From Fulvimarina endophytica (GTDB lineage: Bacteria; Pseudomonadota; Alphaproteobacteria; Rhizobiales; Rhizobiaceae), in the NCBI RefSeq assembly GCF_003403015.1, contig NZ_QURL01000003.1, forward strand, positions 372,001-436,000: a stretch of DNA of 64,000 nt, given 5' to 3'. Positions 53,762-62,945 of the stretch are shown one piece after another (position 1 is the first letter of the stretch; every line of letters starts with the position of its first letter). Below the pieces are notes generated by a model that was not told the DNA's origin, did no database searches, and saw only the letters and a list, made by a program, of their open reading frames with translations. The position numbers were made by a program, and so were the translations under genes.

Positions 53762-54814
53762 ATGCCGATGAGAACGCTTCGAGTCGCCCAAGTTTCGACA
53801 GTCATCTATCCAACGCCCCCTGAGACCTCCGGCGGCACGGAACGGGTCGTCGACGATCTGTGCCGCGCGCTGTCCGGTCTCGGCGTGAAGGTGACGCTCT
53901 TTGCGCCGTCCGACAGCGGCTGCGACGTTCCGCGCATCGGCGACCTGCCGAGCCTGAAAGCCCTGGAGGAGCGGCATGGCAGGGTCCCGCCCTCGATCCC
54001 GCAGGTGCTCGAGACGGCGCAGATGGAGGCCGTGCGCCAGCGCCTGTCGCAGTTCGACATCGTCCACTGCCATGGCGAATTCTTCCATGCCGCGCTCCTC
54101 GGCGAGAGGCGCCAAAGGTCGCTGACGACCATCCATTGGCGGGTCGACGAACTTGATAGACAGCTGTTCTTTTCCCTGTTTCCGGACCTTCCGGTGGTCG
54201 GAATCTCCAAAAGCCAGGAGAGCGGCATCCCGGAGGCCAACCGGGCGGGCGTCGTCCATCACGGGATCGCGGCGAATCGCTATCGGCACGGCTCGGGACG
54301 AGCGGGCCATGCCGCCTTCATCGGCCGCATGACCGATCAGAAGCAGCCCGATGCCGCGATCCGCATCGCGCGCGGTGCCGGCGTCCCGATCCGCCTTGCG
54401 GGCGCCGTCGATGTGGGCAATCCCACCTATTTCCGCGAGCGGGTGGAGCCGCTTCTCGGCGAGGACGCGGTCTTCGTCGGTCCCCTCGACGATGCGGGCA
54501 AGCAGACCCTTCTCGAAGGCGCCCGCGCGCTCCTCTTTCCCATCGACTGGCCCGAACCCTTCGGCCTCGTGATGATCGAGGCCATGGCCTGCGGCACCCC
54601 GGTCGTCGCCTTCGATCGCGGCTCGGTGCGCGAGATCGTGGAGGATGGGGTGACGGGTTTCGTCGTCTCGTCCGAGGAGGAGGCGGCGGACGCCCTCAAG
54701 CAGGCATCCGGTCTCGACCGGGCCCGCATCCGCGCCCGTTTCGAGGCCCGCTTCACCGCCCGGCGCATGGCCGAGGACTATCTCGCCGTCTATGAAAGGC
54801 TTCTGTCGCAATGA
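53762..54814 (+). CDS. GT4-family glycosyltransferase (first of two)
   Basis: A 350-residue GT-B protein: VAQVSTVIYPTPPETSGGTERVVDDLCRAL, FDIVHCHGEFFHAALL, AAFIGRMTDQKQPDAAIRIARG and FPIDWPEPFGLVMIEAMACGTPVVAFDRGSVREIV (excerpts). The last holds the E-x7-E donor motif. The start is ATG 53762, with 53768 as alternative. The stop overlaps the next GT4 start. It probably transfers a nucleotide-activated sugar in the cytoplasm. Confidence 0.88.
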   Translation: MPMRTLRVAQVSTVIYPTPPETSGGTERVVDDLCRALSGLGVKVTLFAPSDSGCDVPRIGDLPSLKALEERHGRVPPSIPQVLETAQMEAVRQRLSQFDIVHCHGEFFHAALLGERRQRSLTTIHWRVDELDRQLFFSLFPDLPVVGISKSQESGIPEANRAGVVHHGIAANRYRHGSGRAGHAAFIGRMTDQKQPDAAIRIARGAGVPIRLAGAVDVGNPTYFRERVEPLLGEDAVFVGPLDDAGKQTLLEGARALLFPIDWPEPFGLVMIEAMACGTPVVAFDRGSVREIVEDGVTGFVVSSEEEAADALKQASGLDRARIRARFEARFTARRMAEDYLAVYERLLSQ

Positions 54815-56013
54815 GCATCCGAAGGACGGCGATCCTCGCCTGGGACTATCCGCCGAGCGCGAGCGGGCTGGCGATCGCCGCGCGCGAGATCGCCGAGAGT
54901 CTGGCCGGGGCGGGCGTCGAGGTGACGCTGTTCTGCCTCGACCGGTCCGGCACCGAGACCCATGGCGGCGTCCGCGTGGTCGGCTGCCTGCCTGAGAAGT
55001 CGGGTGTCGCGGGCTTCCTGCGCCGGCGCATGGCGCTCGGCCATCTGGTCGGGCCGAGCTGGCTCGGCCGGCGTCTTGCCGCCCATCACGTGAAGGCCCC
55101 GTTCGACTGCGTGGAGGCGACCAACTGGTATGCGCCCGGCGCGCTCGCGACCCAGATCGTCCGCCTGCCCTTCGTCACCCGCCATTCGACGCCGGCCGCG
55201 ACCAGCGGGGCCCTCTCCGGCAAGGGGCTGCGAAACCGGCTGGACGGGCGTTTCGCCTGCGGCCTCGAAGCGCGCACCGCGAAGGGCTCGGACGGGCACA
55301 TCTTCAACACCGCGCCGCACGAGGCCAAGGTCCGGGCGCTCTACGGCTTGAGCGATGCCGCGCCGTCCGCGGTCGTCGGCCTGTCCCTGCCGCCCGCCCG
55401 GCTGGAGGCCGCAGCGAGGGCGCCCTATCCGCCGGCAGGCGAGGCGGTCGAGATCCTGTTCGTCGGCCGGCCCGAGCATCGCAAGGGCTTCGACTGCCTG
55501 ATGGAAGCCTCCGAGATCCTCGCCCGCGAGACCGCTTCCGGCGCCCTGCCGCGCTTCACCCTGCGTCTGGCAGGCATCGAGGCGGGCGATCTTTCTGAGC
55601 GTTCCGACGGGGTGCGGGCGGTGATGGAGCCCCTTGGCCGGCTCGACGACGCGGCGCTCGACGCGGCCTATGGCCGGGCCCATCTCGTCGCCGCACCCTC
55701 GCGCTACGAATCCTTCGGTCTCGTCTATCAGGAGGCGCTCGCCTTCGGCCGGCCGGTGGCGGGCCTTGGCCTCGATCCGTCGGCACGCGGCTTCGTCGGG
55801 GATGCGGGCGCGGGGCTTCTCGCAAAGGCCGATAGCGGGCCGGCGCTCGCCGAGGTGCTGCGCCCGATGATCGCCGACGGCGATCTGCGCCTCTCCCTTC
55901 GCGACAAGGCCCTTCGCGCCGCCGGCCGCTTCACGCGGGCAAGCCTTGCCGCCGGAACGCTCGACCTCTACGCCGCCGCGATCGATCGTCACGGGGCGTC
56001 GCGGCGGAAATAG
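54811..56013 (+). CDS. GT4-family glycosyltransferase (second of two)
   Basis: A 400-residue GT-B protein starting ILAWDYPPSASGLAIAAREI (Gly-rich acceptor loop), with EILFVGRPEHRKGFDCLMEA and APSRYESFGLVYQEALAFGRPVAG (the donor-binding E-x7-E). Its ATG overlaps the upstream stop (ATGA). A shared pathway with the upstream GT4 is likely; donor and acceptor are unknown. Confidence 0.88.
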   Translation: MSIRRTAILAWDYPPSASGLAIAAREIAESLAGAGVEVTLFCLDRSGTETHGGVRVVGCLPEKSGVAGFLRRRMALGHLVGPSWLGRRLAAHHVKAPFDCVEATNWYAPGALATQIVRLPFVTRHSTPAATSGALSGKGLRNRLDGRFACGLEARTAKGSDGHIFNTAPHEAKVRALYGLSDAAPSAVVGLSLPPARLEAAARAPYPPAGEAVEILFVGRPEHRKGFDCLMEASEILARETASGALPRFTLRLAGIEAGDLSERSDGVRAVMEPLGRLDDAALDAAYGRAHLVAAPSRYESFGLVYQEALAFGRPVAGLGLDPSARGFVGDAGAGLLAKADSGPALAEVLRPMIADGDLRLSLRDKALRAAGRFTRASLAAGTLDLYAAAIDRHGASRRK

Positions 56014-56063
56014 ACGTCGCCTCGAGGCCGAGATCGTCCGACGCGGACCGGGGGCGAGACGAA

Positions 56064-56096
56064 AAGGGCCGGACGATCCTCGATCGTCCGGCCCTT
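56064..56096. terminator. Bidirectional terminator between the GT4 gene and proX
   Basis: GGGCCGGACGATC and GATCGTCCGGCCC form a 13-pair stem, extended by A-T pairs, with a CTC loop. On the plus strand TTCGTTCTT follows, and on the minus strand the stem is followed by TTTTCG. It lies between the converging GT4 and proX genes. Confidence 0.88.
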
Positions 56097-56179
56097 CGTT
56101 CTTCAGGTGATGATCGCCCGAGGCGGCCCGAGCGGGCTCCGGATCGCTCCGGCGCCCGTCCGCTCCCGCCTCTCGCCGA

Positions 56180-57211
56180 TCAGGACTTGTTGGCGGCGGC
56201 GCGCGCCTCGTCGAGCCACTGGTTCCACTGCTCCTGATGACCGGCGATCCAGGCATCGGCATGGGCGTCGATATCGGTTTCCGAATCCTGGCCCTGCTGC
56301 ATCAGAAGGTTCTCGGCGCTGATGTCGTTCGAGGAGACCTGCATGATCGCGAAGAGCTTGGCCGCATCGGGATGGGCTTCGGCGAAGGCGCGATTGGCGA
56401 TGATCTTCTGGTTGTTCGCCTCGAAGCCGTAGTTCGAGCCGTCCGGCAGGGCGGTGTCGATCTCGGAGCGCTCGCCGGGCAGCGAGGAGAACGGCACGTT
56501 CAGCCAGGTCACGTCCTTGCCGGGCACCATCACGCCGGAGACCCAGTAGGGCGTCCAGGTGTAGTAGAGAACCGGCTTGCCTTCCTTGTAGCGGGTGATC
56601 GTGTCGGCGATGATCGCCGAATAGGCGCCCTGGTTGTGGGTGATCGTGTCGCGCAGGCCGTAGGCGTCGAGCTGGTGCTCGATCACCGCCTCGCAGCCCC
56701 AGCCGGGCGTGCAGCCGGCGAGATCGGCCTTGCCGTCGCCGTCGGCGTCGAAGAGCTTGGCGATCTCCGGGTCCTTCAGTTGCTCGATATTGGTGATGTT
56801 GTGCTCGTCGGCCGTCTTCTTGTCGATGAGGTAGCCCTGCAGCGCGCCCGGCGAATAGACGCCCTCGCGATAGAGCTTCTCGTCGCCGCCGGCGGCCGCG
56901 TAGAAGTCGGCATGCAGCGGGTCCCAGTGGTCGGCCATGAAGGTGCCGTCGCCGTTCGCGGTCGCCACGTGACCGGCGGCATATTCGATCTCCTTGATGT
57001 CGCTGACATCGTAGCCGAGTTCTTCGAGCGCCTTGGAGACGAGAAGGGTCTGGAAGGTTTCCTCGGCGATCGAGGACTTCAGCGGAATGACGGACACGCC
57101 TTCGCCGGGCTTTGAAGCGTCCTGCGCCAAGGCCGGCATCGCGACGCTGGAGAGCGAGAAGCCGAGGGCGGCCGCAAGTGCGAGAACCGTCCGTCTGGAT
57201 GCAAGTGTCAT
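56180..57211 (-). CDS. proX: Glycine betaine/proline ABC transporter substrate-binding protein
   Basis: A 343-residue periplasmic protein with a signal peptide ([20 protein letters not shown], cleaved before QDAS). Marks are [35 protein letters not shown] and [15 protein letters not shown], with the Trp residues that hold the quaternary ammonium group in OpuA/ProX-type proteins. The start Met 57211 follows GGGAAGAG. It is the third gene of proV-proW-proX and brings in osmoprotectants. Confidence 0.92.
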   Translation of the reverse strand: MTLASRRTVLALAAALGFSLSSVAMPALAQDASKPGEGVSVIPLKSSIAEETFQTLLVSKALEELGYDVSDIKEIEYAAGHVATANGDGTFMADHWDPLHADFYAAAGGDEKLYREGVYSPGALQGYLIDKKTADEHNITNIEQLKDPEIAKLFDADGDGKADLAGCTPGWGCEAVIEHQLDAYGLRDTITHNQGAYSAIIADTITRYKEGKPVLYYTWTPYWVSGVMVPGKDVTWLNVPFSSLPGERSEIDTALPDGSNYGFEANNQKIIANRAFAEAHPDAAKLFAIMQVSSNDISAENLLMQQGQDSETDIDAHADAWIAGHQEQWNQWLDEARAAANKS

Positions 57212-57336
57212 AGGTCTCTTCCCTGTTCGTGATGGTTGATGGATCGCGGGCGCCTTCGCTTGAAGCTGAACGCCCGCAAGGTCGCGGACCGATGCGCGGG
57301 GCACCGGTCCGATTCTCGTGACGCGGGGAGCGGGCG

Positions 57337-58539
57337 TCAGGCCGAAGCCTTGCCGGCGGCCGCGCGTTCCTCGGTGGCGGCCACGGCCGAGCCGCGGCTC
57401 ATCGCGCCGCGCACGAAGCCGATCGGGCCCACCTCGTGCCAGGCCTTGTTGCCGCGATCGCGGCGCGAGCGGGCGAGCGACTGGGTCATGCGGTCGATCA
57501 GGATCGCGAGGATCACGATGCCGACGCCGCCGACGGTCGCAAGGCCCATGTCGAGCCGGCCGATGCCGCGCAGCACCATCTGGCCGAGGCCGCCGACGGC
57601 GATCATCGAGGCGATGACGACCATCGAGAGCGCCAGCATCAGCGTCTGGTTGACGCCGGCCATGATGGTCGGCATCGCGATCGGCAGCTGCACCTTGTAG
57701 AGCATCTGGCGCGAGGAGGCGCCGAAGCTGCGCGAGGCCTCGATGAGATCGGCGGGCACCTGGCGGATCGCCAGATTGGTGAGGCGGATCAGCGGCGGCA
57801 GCGCGAAGATGATGGTGACGACGACGCCCGGCACGTTGCCGATGCCGAACAGCATGACGATCGGCACCAGATAGACGAAGGCCGGCGTCGTCTGCATGGC
57901 GTCGAGGATCGGGCGCATGGTCGTCGCGGCCCGGTCGTTGCGCGCCAGCCAGATGCCGGTGGGCAGGCCGATGACGACGCAAAAGAAGACCGAGGTGAAG
58001 ACGAGGGCGAGCGTCACCATCGACTGTTCCCAGGCCCCGATCAGCCCGACGAAGATCAGCGAGAGCACCGAGCCGATGGCGAGGCCCCGGCCCGAGATCT
58101 GCCAGGCGAGAAGCCCGATGAGAAGGATCATCAGGATCGGCGGCGTGCTCTGGAGCGTCGCCTCGATGAAGGTGAGGACCCCGTCGACGGGAATGCGGAT
58201 CGCCTGGAAGATGGGCCGCAGATTTTCGACCACCCAGTTGAGGCCCGTCGTCACCCAGTCGTCGAGCGGGATCACCGCATGGCCGTGCTGGCCGAAGGGG
58301 TGGAGGATGTCGAAGCCCTGGGCATCGGGCGGGGGGGCTGCGTTCGCCAGCCAGTCCGGGGTCGCGGCGGGCGCGCCCGGCTGGGCGACGTCGGTGCCGG
58401 CGGGTGCGCCCGAACCTGCGCCGCCCCAGGGATTGGCCGCGGCGGCGTCGCTGGCCGTCGGGGCCGTCGCGGCGCCGGCTGCGGGCTGCGACGCGCCGCC
58501 GGTCGCCCAGGGATTGTCTGCCTGTGCAATCTCAACCAT
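57337..58539 (-). CDS. proW: Glycine betaine/proline ABC transporter permease
   Basis: A 400-residue permease. The first 75 residues are Ala/Pro/Gly-rich and look disordered, longer than in E. coli ProW, then [21 protein letters not shown] begins the conserved part. About seven membrane segments and the EAA loop ([21 protein letters not shown]) follow. The start Met 58539 overlaps the proV stop by eight bases; Met 58551 is an alternative. Confidence 0.93.
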   Translation of the reverse strand: MVEIAQADNPWATGGASQPAAGAATAPTASDAAAANPWGGAGSGAPAGTDVAQPGAPAATPDWLANAAPPPDAQGFDILHPFGQHGHAVIPLDDWVTTGLNWVVENLRPIFQAIRIPVDGVLTFIEATLQSTPPILMILLIGLLAWQISGRGLAIGSVLSLIFVGLIGAWEQSMVTLALVFTSVFFCVVIGLPTGIWLARNDRAATTMRPILDAMQTTPAFVYLVPIVMLFGIGNVPGVVVTIIFALPPLIRLTNLAIRQVPADLIEASRSFGASSRQMLYKVQLPIAMPTIMAGVNQTLMLALSMVVIASMIAVGGLGQMVLRGIGRLDMGLATVGGVGIVILAILIDRMTQSLARSRRDRGNKAWHEVGPIGFVRGAMSRGSAVAATEERAAAGKASA

Positions 58540-59725
58540 GGGTCGCTCCATCGCGTTGCATGGATTCCAGAAGGGTCTTGCGGCTGACGGCCCCGATGAA
58601 GAGGCCGCGCGCGTCGACGATCGGCACCGGGCATTCGTGGCGCGCGGCCGGCCGGATGAGATCGGTGAGCGTCGCATCGCCGCCGACCGGGTCGACGTTC
58701 TGCAGGAAGGCGCCGCTGAGATCCCCGCCCGATCCGCGCGCTTCCAGCGAGGCCCGCGAGACCGCGCCCTCGAAGCGGCCGTCGGGGCCGGTCACGAAGC
58801 CGAAGCCCGCATGGCCCATCTCCCGCAGCGCCTCGGTGGCGGCCTGCGAGGACTGGAGCACGGCGATGTCGTCGGTCCGGGCGATGTCCTTGACGCTGAT
58901 GACGTTCTGCACGTTGACGCCGCGGAAGAAGGACTTGACGTAGTCGTTGGCCGGCCGGTTGAGGATGTCCTCGGGCGTGCCCACCTGCACGACCCGTCCG
59001 CCCTGCATGATCGCGATCCGGTCGCCGATGCGCATGGCCTCGTCGAGATCGTGGCTGATGAAGACGATGGTGCGGCGCTGCTCGGCCTGAAGCGTCAGGA
59101 GCTCGTCCTGCATCTCGGTGCGGATCAGCGGATCGAGTGCGGAGAAGGCCTCGTCCATCAGGAGGATGGTCGGGTCGTTGGCGAGCGCCCGGGCAAGGCC
59201 CACGCGCTGCTGCATGCCGCCGGAAAGCTGGTTGGGATAGTTCCTGCCATAGGCCCCGAGGCCCACCTGCTTGAGCGCGTCGAGCGCGCGCTCCTCGCGC
59301 TGCTTCTGCGGCACGCCGGACAGTTCGAGGCCGAAGGCGGCGTTCTGAAGCACGGTCATGTGCGGCATCAGGGCGAAGGACTGGAACACCATCGAGATGT
59401 GCTGGCGCCTGAAGGACAGAAGCTCGTCCTCCTTCAGGGTCGCGATGTCCTGGCCGGCCACGATGATCTCGCCCGCAGAAGGATCGATCAGCCGGTTCAG
59501 CATCCGCACGAGGGTGGACTTGCCGGAGCCCGAAAGCCCCATCACCACGAAGATCTCGCCCTCGCGAACCGTGAAGCTGGCGTCGCAGACGCCCAGCATC
59601 ATGCCGGTCTTGGCGAAGATGTCGTCCTTGTCGTCGCCCCGCCGGTAGAGATCGATCGCCTCCTGCGGTTTGTCTCCGAAGACCTTGAAAAGGTTCCGGA
59701 CCTGCAAGGCATCAGTCATGCTCAT
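58532..59725 (-). CDS. proV: Glycine betaine/proline ABC transporter ATP-binding protein
   Basis: A 397-residue ATPase: [20 protein letters not shown] (Walker A), [19 protein letters not shown] (Q-loop), [19 protein letters not shown] (signature), [16 protein letters not shown] (Walker B) and [10 protein letters not shown] (switch). Two CBS domains fill residues about 280-397; in OpuA these sense ionic strength or c-di-AMP. The start follows GGGGAGG closely. First gene of the operon. Confidence 0.95.
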   Translation of the reverse strand: MSMTDALQVRNLFKVFGDKPQEAIDLYRRGDDKDDIFAKTGMMLGVCDASFTVREGEIFVVMGLSGSGKSTLVRMLNRLIDPSAGEIIVAGQDIATLKEDELLSFRRQHISMVFQSFALMPHMTVLQNAAFGLELSGVPQKQREERALDALKQVGLGAYGRNYPNQLSGGMQQRVGLARALANDPTILLMDEAFSALDPLIRTEMQDELLTLQAEQRRTIVFISHDLDEAMRIGDRIAIMQGGRVVQVGTPEDILNRPANDYVKSFFRGVNVQNVISVKDIARTDDIAVLQSSQAATEALREMGHAGFGFVTGPDGRFEGAVSRASLEARGSGGDLSGAFLQNVDPVGGDATLTDLIRPAARHECPVPIVDARGLFIGAVSRKTLLESMQRDGATHG

Positions 59726-60302
59726 TCAACACCTCCCCAACGGGCTGCACGGCATTCGATACACGAATTTTTAAGCTATACGGCGAGTTTGAAGTGGTAA
59801 CGATTGTAAATCCGACATTTTTCATTGGGTTTGGGCATCTTGGTTTCGCGATGACTATCGGCGTCTATGTTGCATTGCAACAATCGCGGACCCGGTTATT
59901 TGCCTCGTTTTTATGCGGACCGGTCAATCGGGAGGCAATTCTTGTGCGCTGCAAGATCGGTCGATCCGCGTTCTGTCCGCGAGCGCCCTCGATGGGGCGT
60001 CCTTCGCCGTGACGTGCGGGAACACTCGCAAGTCGGGCCAGCCATGTCCACCGCCGAAATCCTTCGAAAGCGCCCCGAACGGGTTCGCGGCGCCGCCTGC
60101 GGCCGGCCCCGACTGCGCGGCTCCTGCCTTGGCTGCGCAGATCCGCCGTAGGCGGGGTGCGGCCGGACCCTTCCGGCGCCCTCCCGCCGGGGCCGGGAAA
60201 CGGGCCGGTCGCCATCGCCGCGAAAAGAATGTGGAAATCCGAAACGCCGCCCTGGCGCCATCCGGGCGGGCCATCCGGGTGGGGGGCGGGGCGCGACGAT
60301 AC
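59726..60302. other. Gene-free region upstream of proV, with a palindrome at 59869-59881
   Basis: About 580 bases between the divergent proV and rpsT. The part next to proV (59726-59860) is AT-rich by local standards and should hold its promoter. GTTGCATTGCAAC at 59869-59881 is a perfect palindrome and a candidate operator. From about 60100 to 60240 the sequence is very GC-rich with several inverted repeats, for example CTGCGC...GCGCAG around 60114-60141. I found no convincing ORF or known RNA. Confidence 0.5.
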
Positions 60303-60331
60303 TTGACGCGGCGGCCGCCGGCCCTTATAGC
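60303..60331 (+). promoter_or_regulatory. Probable housekeeping sigma-factor promoter of rpsT
   Basis: TTGACG (60303-60308) and TATAGC (60326-60331) are separated by 17 bases, close to the consensus for the main sigma factor. Transcription should begin near 60338, about 130 bases before rpsT. Confidence 0.75.
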
Positions 60332-60346
60332 AGCCCCAAGACTTTG

Positions 60347-60368
60347 AGCGCCCTCGCGGGCGCTTTTT
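60347..60368 (+). terminator. Terminator-like hairpin in the rpsT leader
   Basis: AGCGCCC and GGGCGCT form a perfect seven-pair stem with a TCGC loop, followed by TTTT. It lies about ten bases after the predicted transcription start and about 100 bases before rpsT. It may be an attenuator-like or 5'-stabilising element, or a terminator for some other transcript. Confidence 0.6.
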
Positions 60369-60468
60369 CGCCTTGCGGCGGTGCCTGGCCATTCGATCGG
60401 CCTGCGGGACCGTGGGGCGGACCGGACATATCTGACGACGATCAGTCTAGACAGGAAAGAGACGCCCT

Positions 60469-60738
60469 ATGGCCAATACGCCTTCGGCCAAGAAGGCGGC
60501 GCGCAAGATCGCCCGCCGTACCGAGATCAACACCGCCCGCCGTTCGCGTGTGCGCACCTTCCTGCGCCGCGTCGAGGAGGCTCTCGCCTCCGGCGACAAG
60601 GGTGCCGCGGCCGAGGCCCTCCGCCAGGCCGAGCCGGAGATGATGCGCGCTTCCTCCAAGGGCGTGTTCCACAAGAACACCGCCTCGCGCAAGATTTCCC
60701 GCCTCGCCCAGCGCGTGAACAAGCTGGCCCAGGCCTGA
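60469..60738 (+). CDS. rpsT: 30S ribosomal protein S20
   Basis: An 89-residue basic protein starting [20 protein letters not shown] and ending [16 protein letters not shown], the S20 pattern throughout. It binds 16S rRNA in the small subunit. AGGAAAGAG-type ribosome binding sequence precedes the start. In many alphaproteobacteria dnaA follows; here sseA does. Confidence 0.97.
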   Translation: MANTPSAKKAARKIARRTEINTARRSRVRTFLRRVEEALASGDKGAAAEALRQAEPEMMRASSKGVFHKNTASRKISRLAQRVNKLAQA

Positions 60739-60792
60739 GACGTCCATAGGCGCTGCCCGCGGGCAGGTGCCGGACGGATGATCGTTATGAGA

Positions 60793-60821
60793 GGCTCGGG
60801 GGTCGTATCCCGGGCCTTTTT
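60793..60821 (+). terminator. Intrinsic terminator after rpsT
   Basis: GGCTCGGG pairs with CCCGGGCC (one G-U pair) around GGTCGTAT and is followed by TTTTT. It lies 55 bases after the rpsT stop. Confidence 0.82.
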
Positions 60822-60853
60822 CGCGTTCGGGTGTTTTCGCGCCGGGCGCTCTA

Positions 60854-60897
60854 GCATCGGCCGGAGAAGCGGACCCGGTTGTCGGACCATCCGATGC
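60854..60897. repeat. Palindromic intergenic repeat, copy 2
   Basis: GCATCGG...CCGATGC form the outer stem, with a weaker inner stem than copy 1 at 28270. The downstream flank (GATGCGTCGGCGGTGAG) also matches copy 1, so this is a diverged member of the same family. Confidence 0.7.
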
Positions 60898-61140
60898 GTC
60901 GGCGGTGAGCCGAAGGCCCGGACCCGGTTCTTCGATCGGGTCCGAGGCTCCAGGACGTTCGGCGCCTTTCCCGTCCGCTCGCGCTTCGCCGATCTTGCAT
61001 GGCACGTGCGATCGGAGGATCTTCGGGGGGGAGGGAGCCTCCGGGCCATCCAGCGGCCGGGCGAGGACGAACCCGGTGCGCGCAAAGCCGTTACACGACA
61101 TTCCGCCGGCCCCACGCCGGCGCCCATTCGCGAAGGTCCC
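60898..61140. other. Intergenic region upstream of sseA
   Basis: Together with the rpsT terminator and the repeat, this makes 400 bases without a gene. The remaining sequence should contain the sseA promoter. Open frames here lack ribosome binding sites. Confidence 0.45.
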
Positions 61141-61986
61141 ATGAGCCAGAACCCCCATCTCATCTCGCCCGCCGACCTTTCGGACGCACTCGGCCGCGAC
61201 GGGCTGTCGATCGTCGACGCCTCCTGGTATCTGCCGGCCCAGGGGCGCTCGGCCCGCGCGGAATACGAGGCGGGCCACGTGCCCGGCGCCGTCTTCTTCG
61301 ATCAGGACGAGATCGTCGAACCCGGCTCGCCGCTGCCCCATACGCTGCCCTCGCCGGAGCTCTTCGCCGCCAAAGTGGGCGCGCTCGGCATTGCGGCCAC
61401 CGATACGATCGTCGTCTATGACGGGATGGGCCTGTTCTCGGCCCCGCGCGTCTGGTGGATGATGCGCGTCTTCGGCGCGCGCGACGTGCGTGTCCTTGAT
61501 GGCGGGCTGCCGGCCTGGACCGCCGAGGGCCGGCCGCTCGAAACCGGAACCCAGGCGGTGGGGACCGCGATCTTCAGGCCCGACTTCGACGCCTCGGCCG
61601 TTGCCGGGCTCGGCGACATGCGCGGTTTCGTCTCGGGCGGCGGGCGCCAAATCGTCGATGTGCGCCCGGCCGAGCGCTTCGCCGGCACCGTCGCCGAGCC
61701 GCGCGCGGGCGTGCGCGCCGGCCATATGCCGGGCTCGGCCAATCTGCCCTTCGCCGATCTTCAGGAGAACGGCCGCTTGAAAAGCGCGGACGCGCTTCGC
61801 GCGCGCATGAGCGAGGCCGGCATCGATCCGGACGGGCCGGCGGTGACGAGCTGCGGCTCTGGCGTGACCGCCGCGATCCTCAATCTTGCCTTCGAGACCA
61901 TCGGCAATCGCGACGTGAAGCTCTACGACGGGTCGTGGAGCGAATGGGGCTCGGCCGCCGATACGCCGGTCGAGACGGCTTCGTGA
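61141..61986 (+). CDS. sseA: 3-mercaptopyruvate sulfurtransferase
   Basis: A 281-residue two-domain rhodanese that transfers sulfur from 3-mercaptopyruvate to thiols or cyanide. Marks are the start LSIVDASWYLPAQGRSARAE, YEAGHVPGAVFFDQDEIV, and the active loop with catalytic Cys in TSCGSGVTA, where the CGSGVT loop is typical of mercaptopyruvate rather than thiosulfate enzymes. Its stop overlaps the start of the GNAT gene. Confidence 0.93.
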   Translation: MSQNPHLISPADLSDALGRDGLSIVDASWYLPAQGRSARAEYEAGHVPGAVFFDQDEIVEPGSPLPHTLPSPELFAAKVGALGIAATDTIVVYDGMGLFSAPRVWWMMRVFGARDVRVLDGGLPAWTAEGRPLETGTQAVGTAIFRPDFDASAVAGLGDMRGFVSGGGRQIVDVRPAERFAGTVAEPRAGVRAGHMPGSANLPFADLQENGRLKSADALRARMSEAGIDPDGPAVTSCGSGVTAAILNLAFETIGNRDVKLYDGSWSEWGSAADTPVETAS

Positions 61987-62570
61987 GGCCTGTCGAACTG
62001 CTGACGACCCGGGTCACGAGCCTCGAAATGAGCGCCGAGGCCCACCGCGCCCGCGTGCGGGTCGCGGCGCGGCGGGACGATCTCAGGGTCGACGAGGTGC
62101 CCCGCCTGCCGCTCGAGCGCTATCGCGAGCTCTACGTCGCGGTCGGGGCGGCCCATCACTGGACCTCGCGGCTCCTGCCCGACAGGGCGCTGGCCGACGA
62201 GATCCACAATCCGCGCACGCGCATCTATCTCGCAAGCCTCGGCCACGAGACCGCCGGCTGGTTCGAGATCGAGGTGAAGCGCATGGCGCGTTCGGCGCGG
62301 ATCGTCCATTTCGCCATCCTGCCGGGCTTTCGCGGCCGGGGCCTTGCGGGGCCCGTCTTCGAGGAGGCGATCGCGGCAGGCTTTGCCGAGGGGCCCGAAC
62401 GGGTCACCATCGAGACCAACACCCTCGACCATCCCGCCGCCCTCGGCCTCTACCGCAAGCACGGCTTCGTGCCTTACGCGACGCGCGAGGTGAGGACGCC
62501 GAGCTTCCAATCCTACGAGATGCGGCAGGCGGCCTCGGCAGGCGCGATCAGCTCGAACTCGACAGGTTGA
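61983..62570 (+). CDS. GNAT-family N-acetyltransferase coupled to sseA
   Basis: A 195-residue GNAT protein with the acetyl-CoA site FAILPGFRGRGLAGPVFEEAI and the C-terminal TNTLDHPAALGLYRKHGFVPY. The start GTG 61983 overlaps the sseA stop (GTGA) and is more credible than a Met inside the frame 16 codons later. The substrate is unknown. Its end overlaps the convergent sugE/gdx gene by 23 bases. Confidence 0.87.
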   Translation: MRPVELLTTRVTSLEMSAEAHRARVRVAARRDDLRVDEVPRLPLERYRELYVAVGAAHHWTSRLLPDRALADEIHNPRTRIYLASLGHETAGWFEIEVKRMARSARIVHFAILPGFRGRGLAGPVFEEAIAAGFAEGPERVTIETNTLDHPAALGLYRKHGFVPYATREVRTPSFQSYEMRQAASAGAISSNSTG

Positions 62571-62868
62571 GGACCGCAAGGCCCGCGACGACGAGGCCGG
62601 CCCCGATCAGGCGTCCGGGGTTGGCGCTCTCGCCGAGAAACAGGATGCCGACGACGAAGGCGCCGATCGCGCCGATCCCCGTCCAGACCGTATAGGCCGT
62701 GCCGAGCGGCAGGGTGCGCATGGCGGTGGCGAGAAGCGCGAAGCTCGCGATCATGGTGGCGATGGTGACGACGGTCGGCCAGGGTTTCGTGAACCCCTCC
62801 GAGAGCTTCATGGTGAAAGCCCAGACGGTTTCGAGAAGGCCGGCGAGAACGAGAATGACCCAGGCCAT
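62548..62868 (-). CDS. gdx: SugE/Gdx-type SMR guanidinium exporter
   Basis: A 106-residue four-helix membrane protein of the small multidrug resistance family. The sequence MAWVILVLAGLLETVWAFTM has the membrane Glu of the SMR family in helix 1, and LPLGTAYTVWTGIGAIGAF is the SugE/Gdx signature, distinct from EmrE. Gdx proteins export guanidinium with proton antiport as dual-topology dimers. A guanidine-II riboswitch lies directly upstream, and AAGGAG precedes the start by six bases, so the function is well supported. Confidence 0.94.
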   Translation of the reverse strand: MAWVILVLAGLLETVWAFTMKLSEGFTKPWPTVVTIATMIASFALLATAMRTLPLGTAYTVWTGIGAIGAFVVGILFLGESANPGRLIGAGLVVAGLAVLNLSSSS

Positions 62869-62884
62869 GTGAGGCTCCTTCAGG

Positions 62885-62945
62885 ATCGGGCCGTCCCGTG
62901 ATGTCGAACAGGCTCCGCGGCAAAGCCGTGGGGGTCGTCCCCATC
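62885..62945 (-). promoter_or_regulatory. Guanidine-II (mini-ykkC) riboswitch
   Basis: On the minus strand two stem-loops stand upstream of gdx. The first is GGGG-ACGA-CCCC (62931-62942) and the second CGGG-ACGG-CCCG (62887-62898). Both have the ACGR loop that defines the guanidine-II class, in which two such hairpins bind guanidinium. A linker of about 32 bases, itself able to form a CGGC/GCCG hairpin, separates them. The Shine-Dalgarno AAGGAG starts right after the second hairpin, which fits translational activation by ligand. The gene controlled is the guanidinium exporter, the expected target. Confidence 0.93.

Noticed and set aside
56180..57982. 600-codon open frame covering proX and part of proW on the minus strand
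   Set aside because: Only the part from Met 57211 matches a substrate-binding protein; the rest is a His/Arg-rich shadow of proW in another frame.
59900..60300. Possible structured RNA upstream of proV or rpsT
   Set aside because: Several GC-rich inverted repeats exist, but no known RNA core (SRP, tmRNA, RNase P, 6S) was recognised, and such repeats are expected at this composition.
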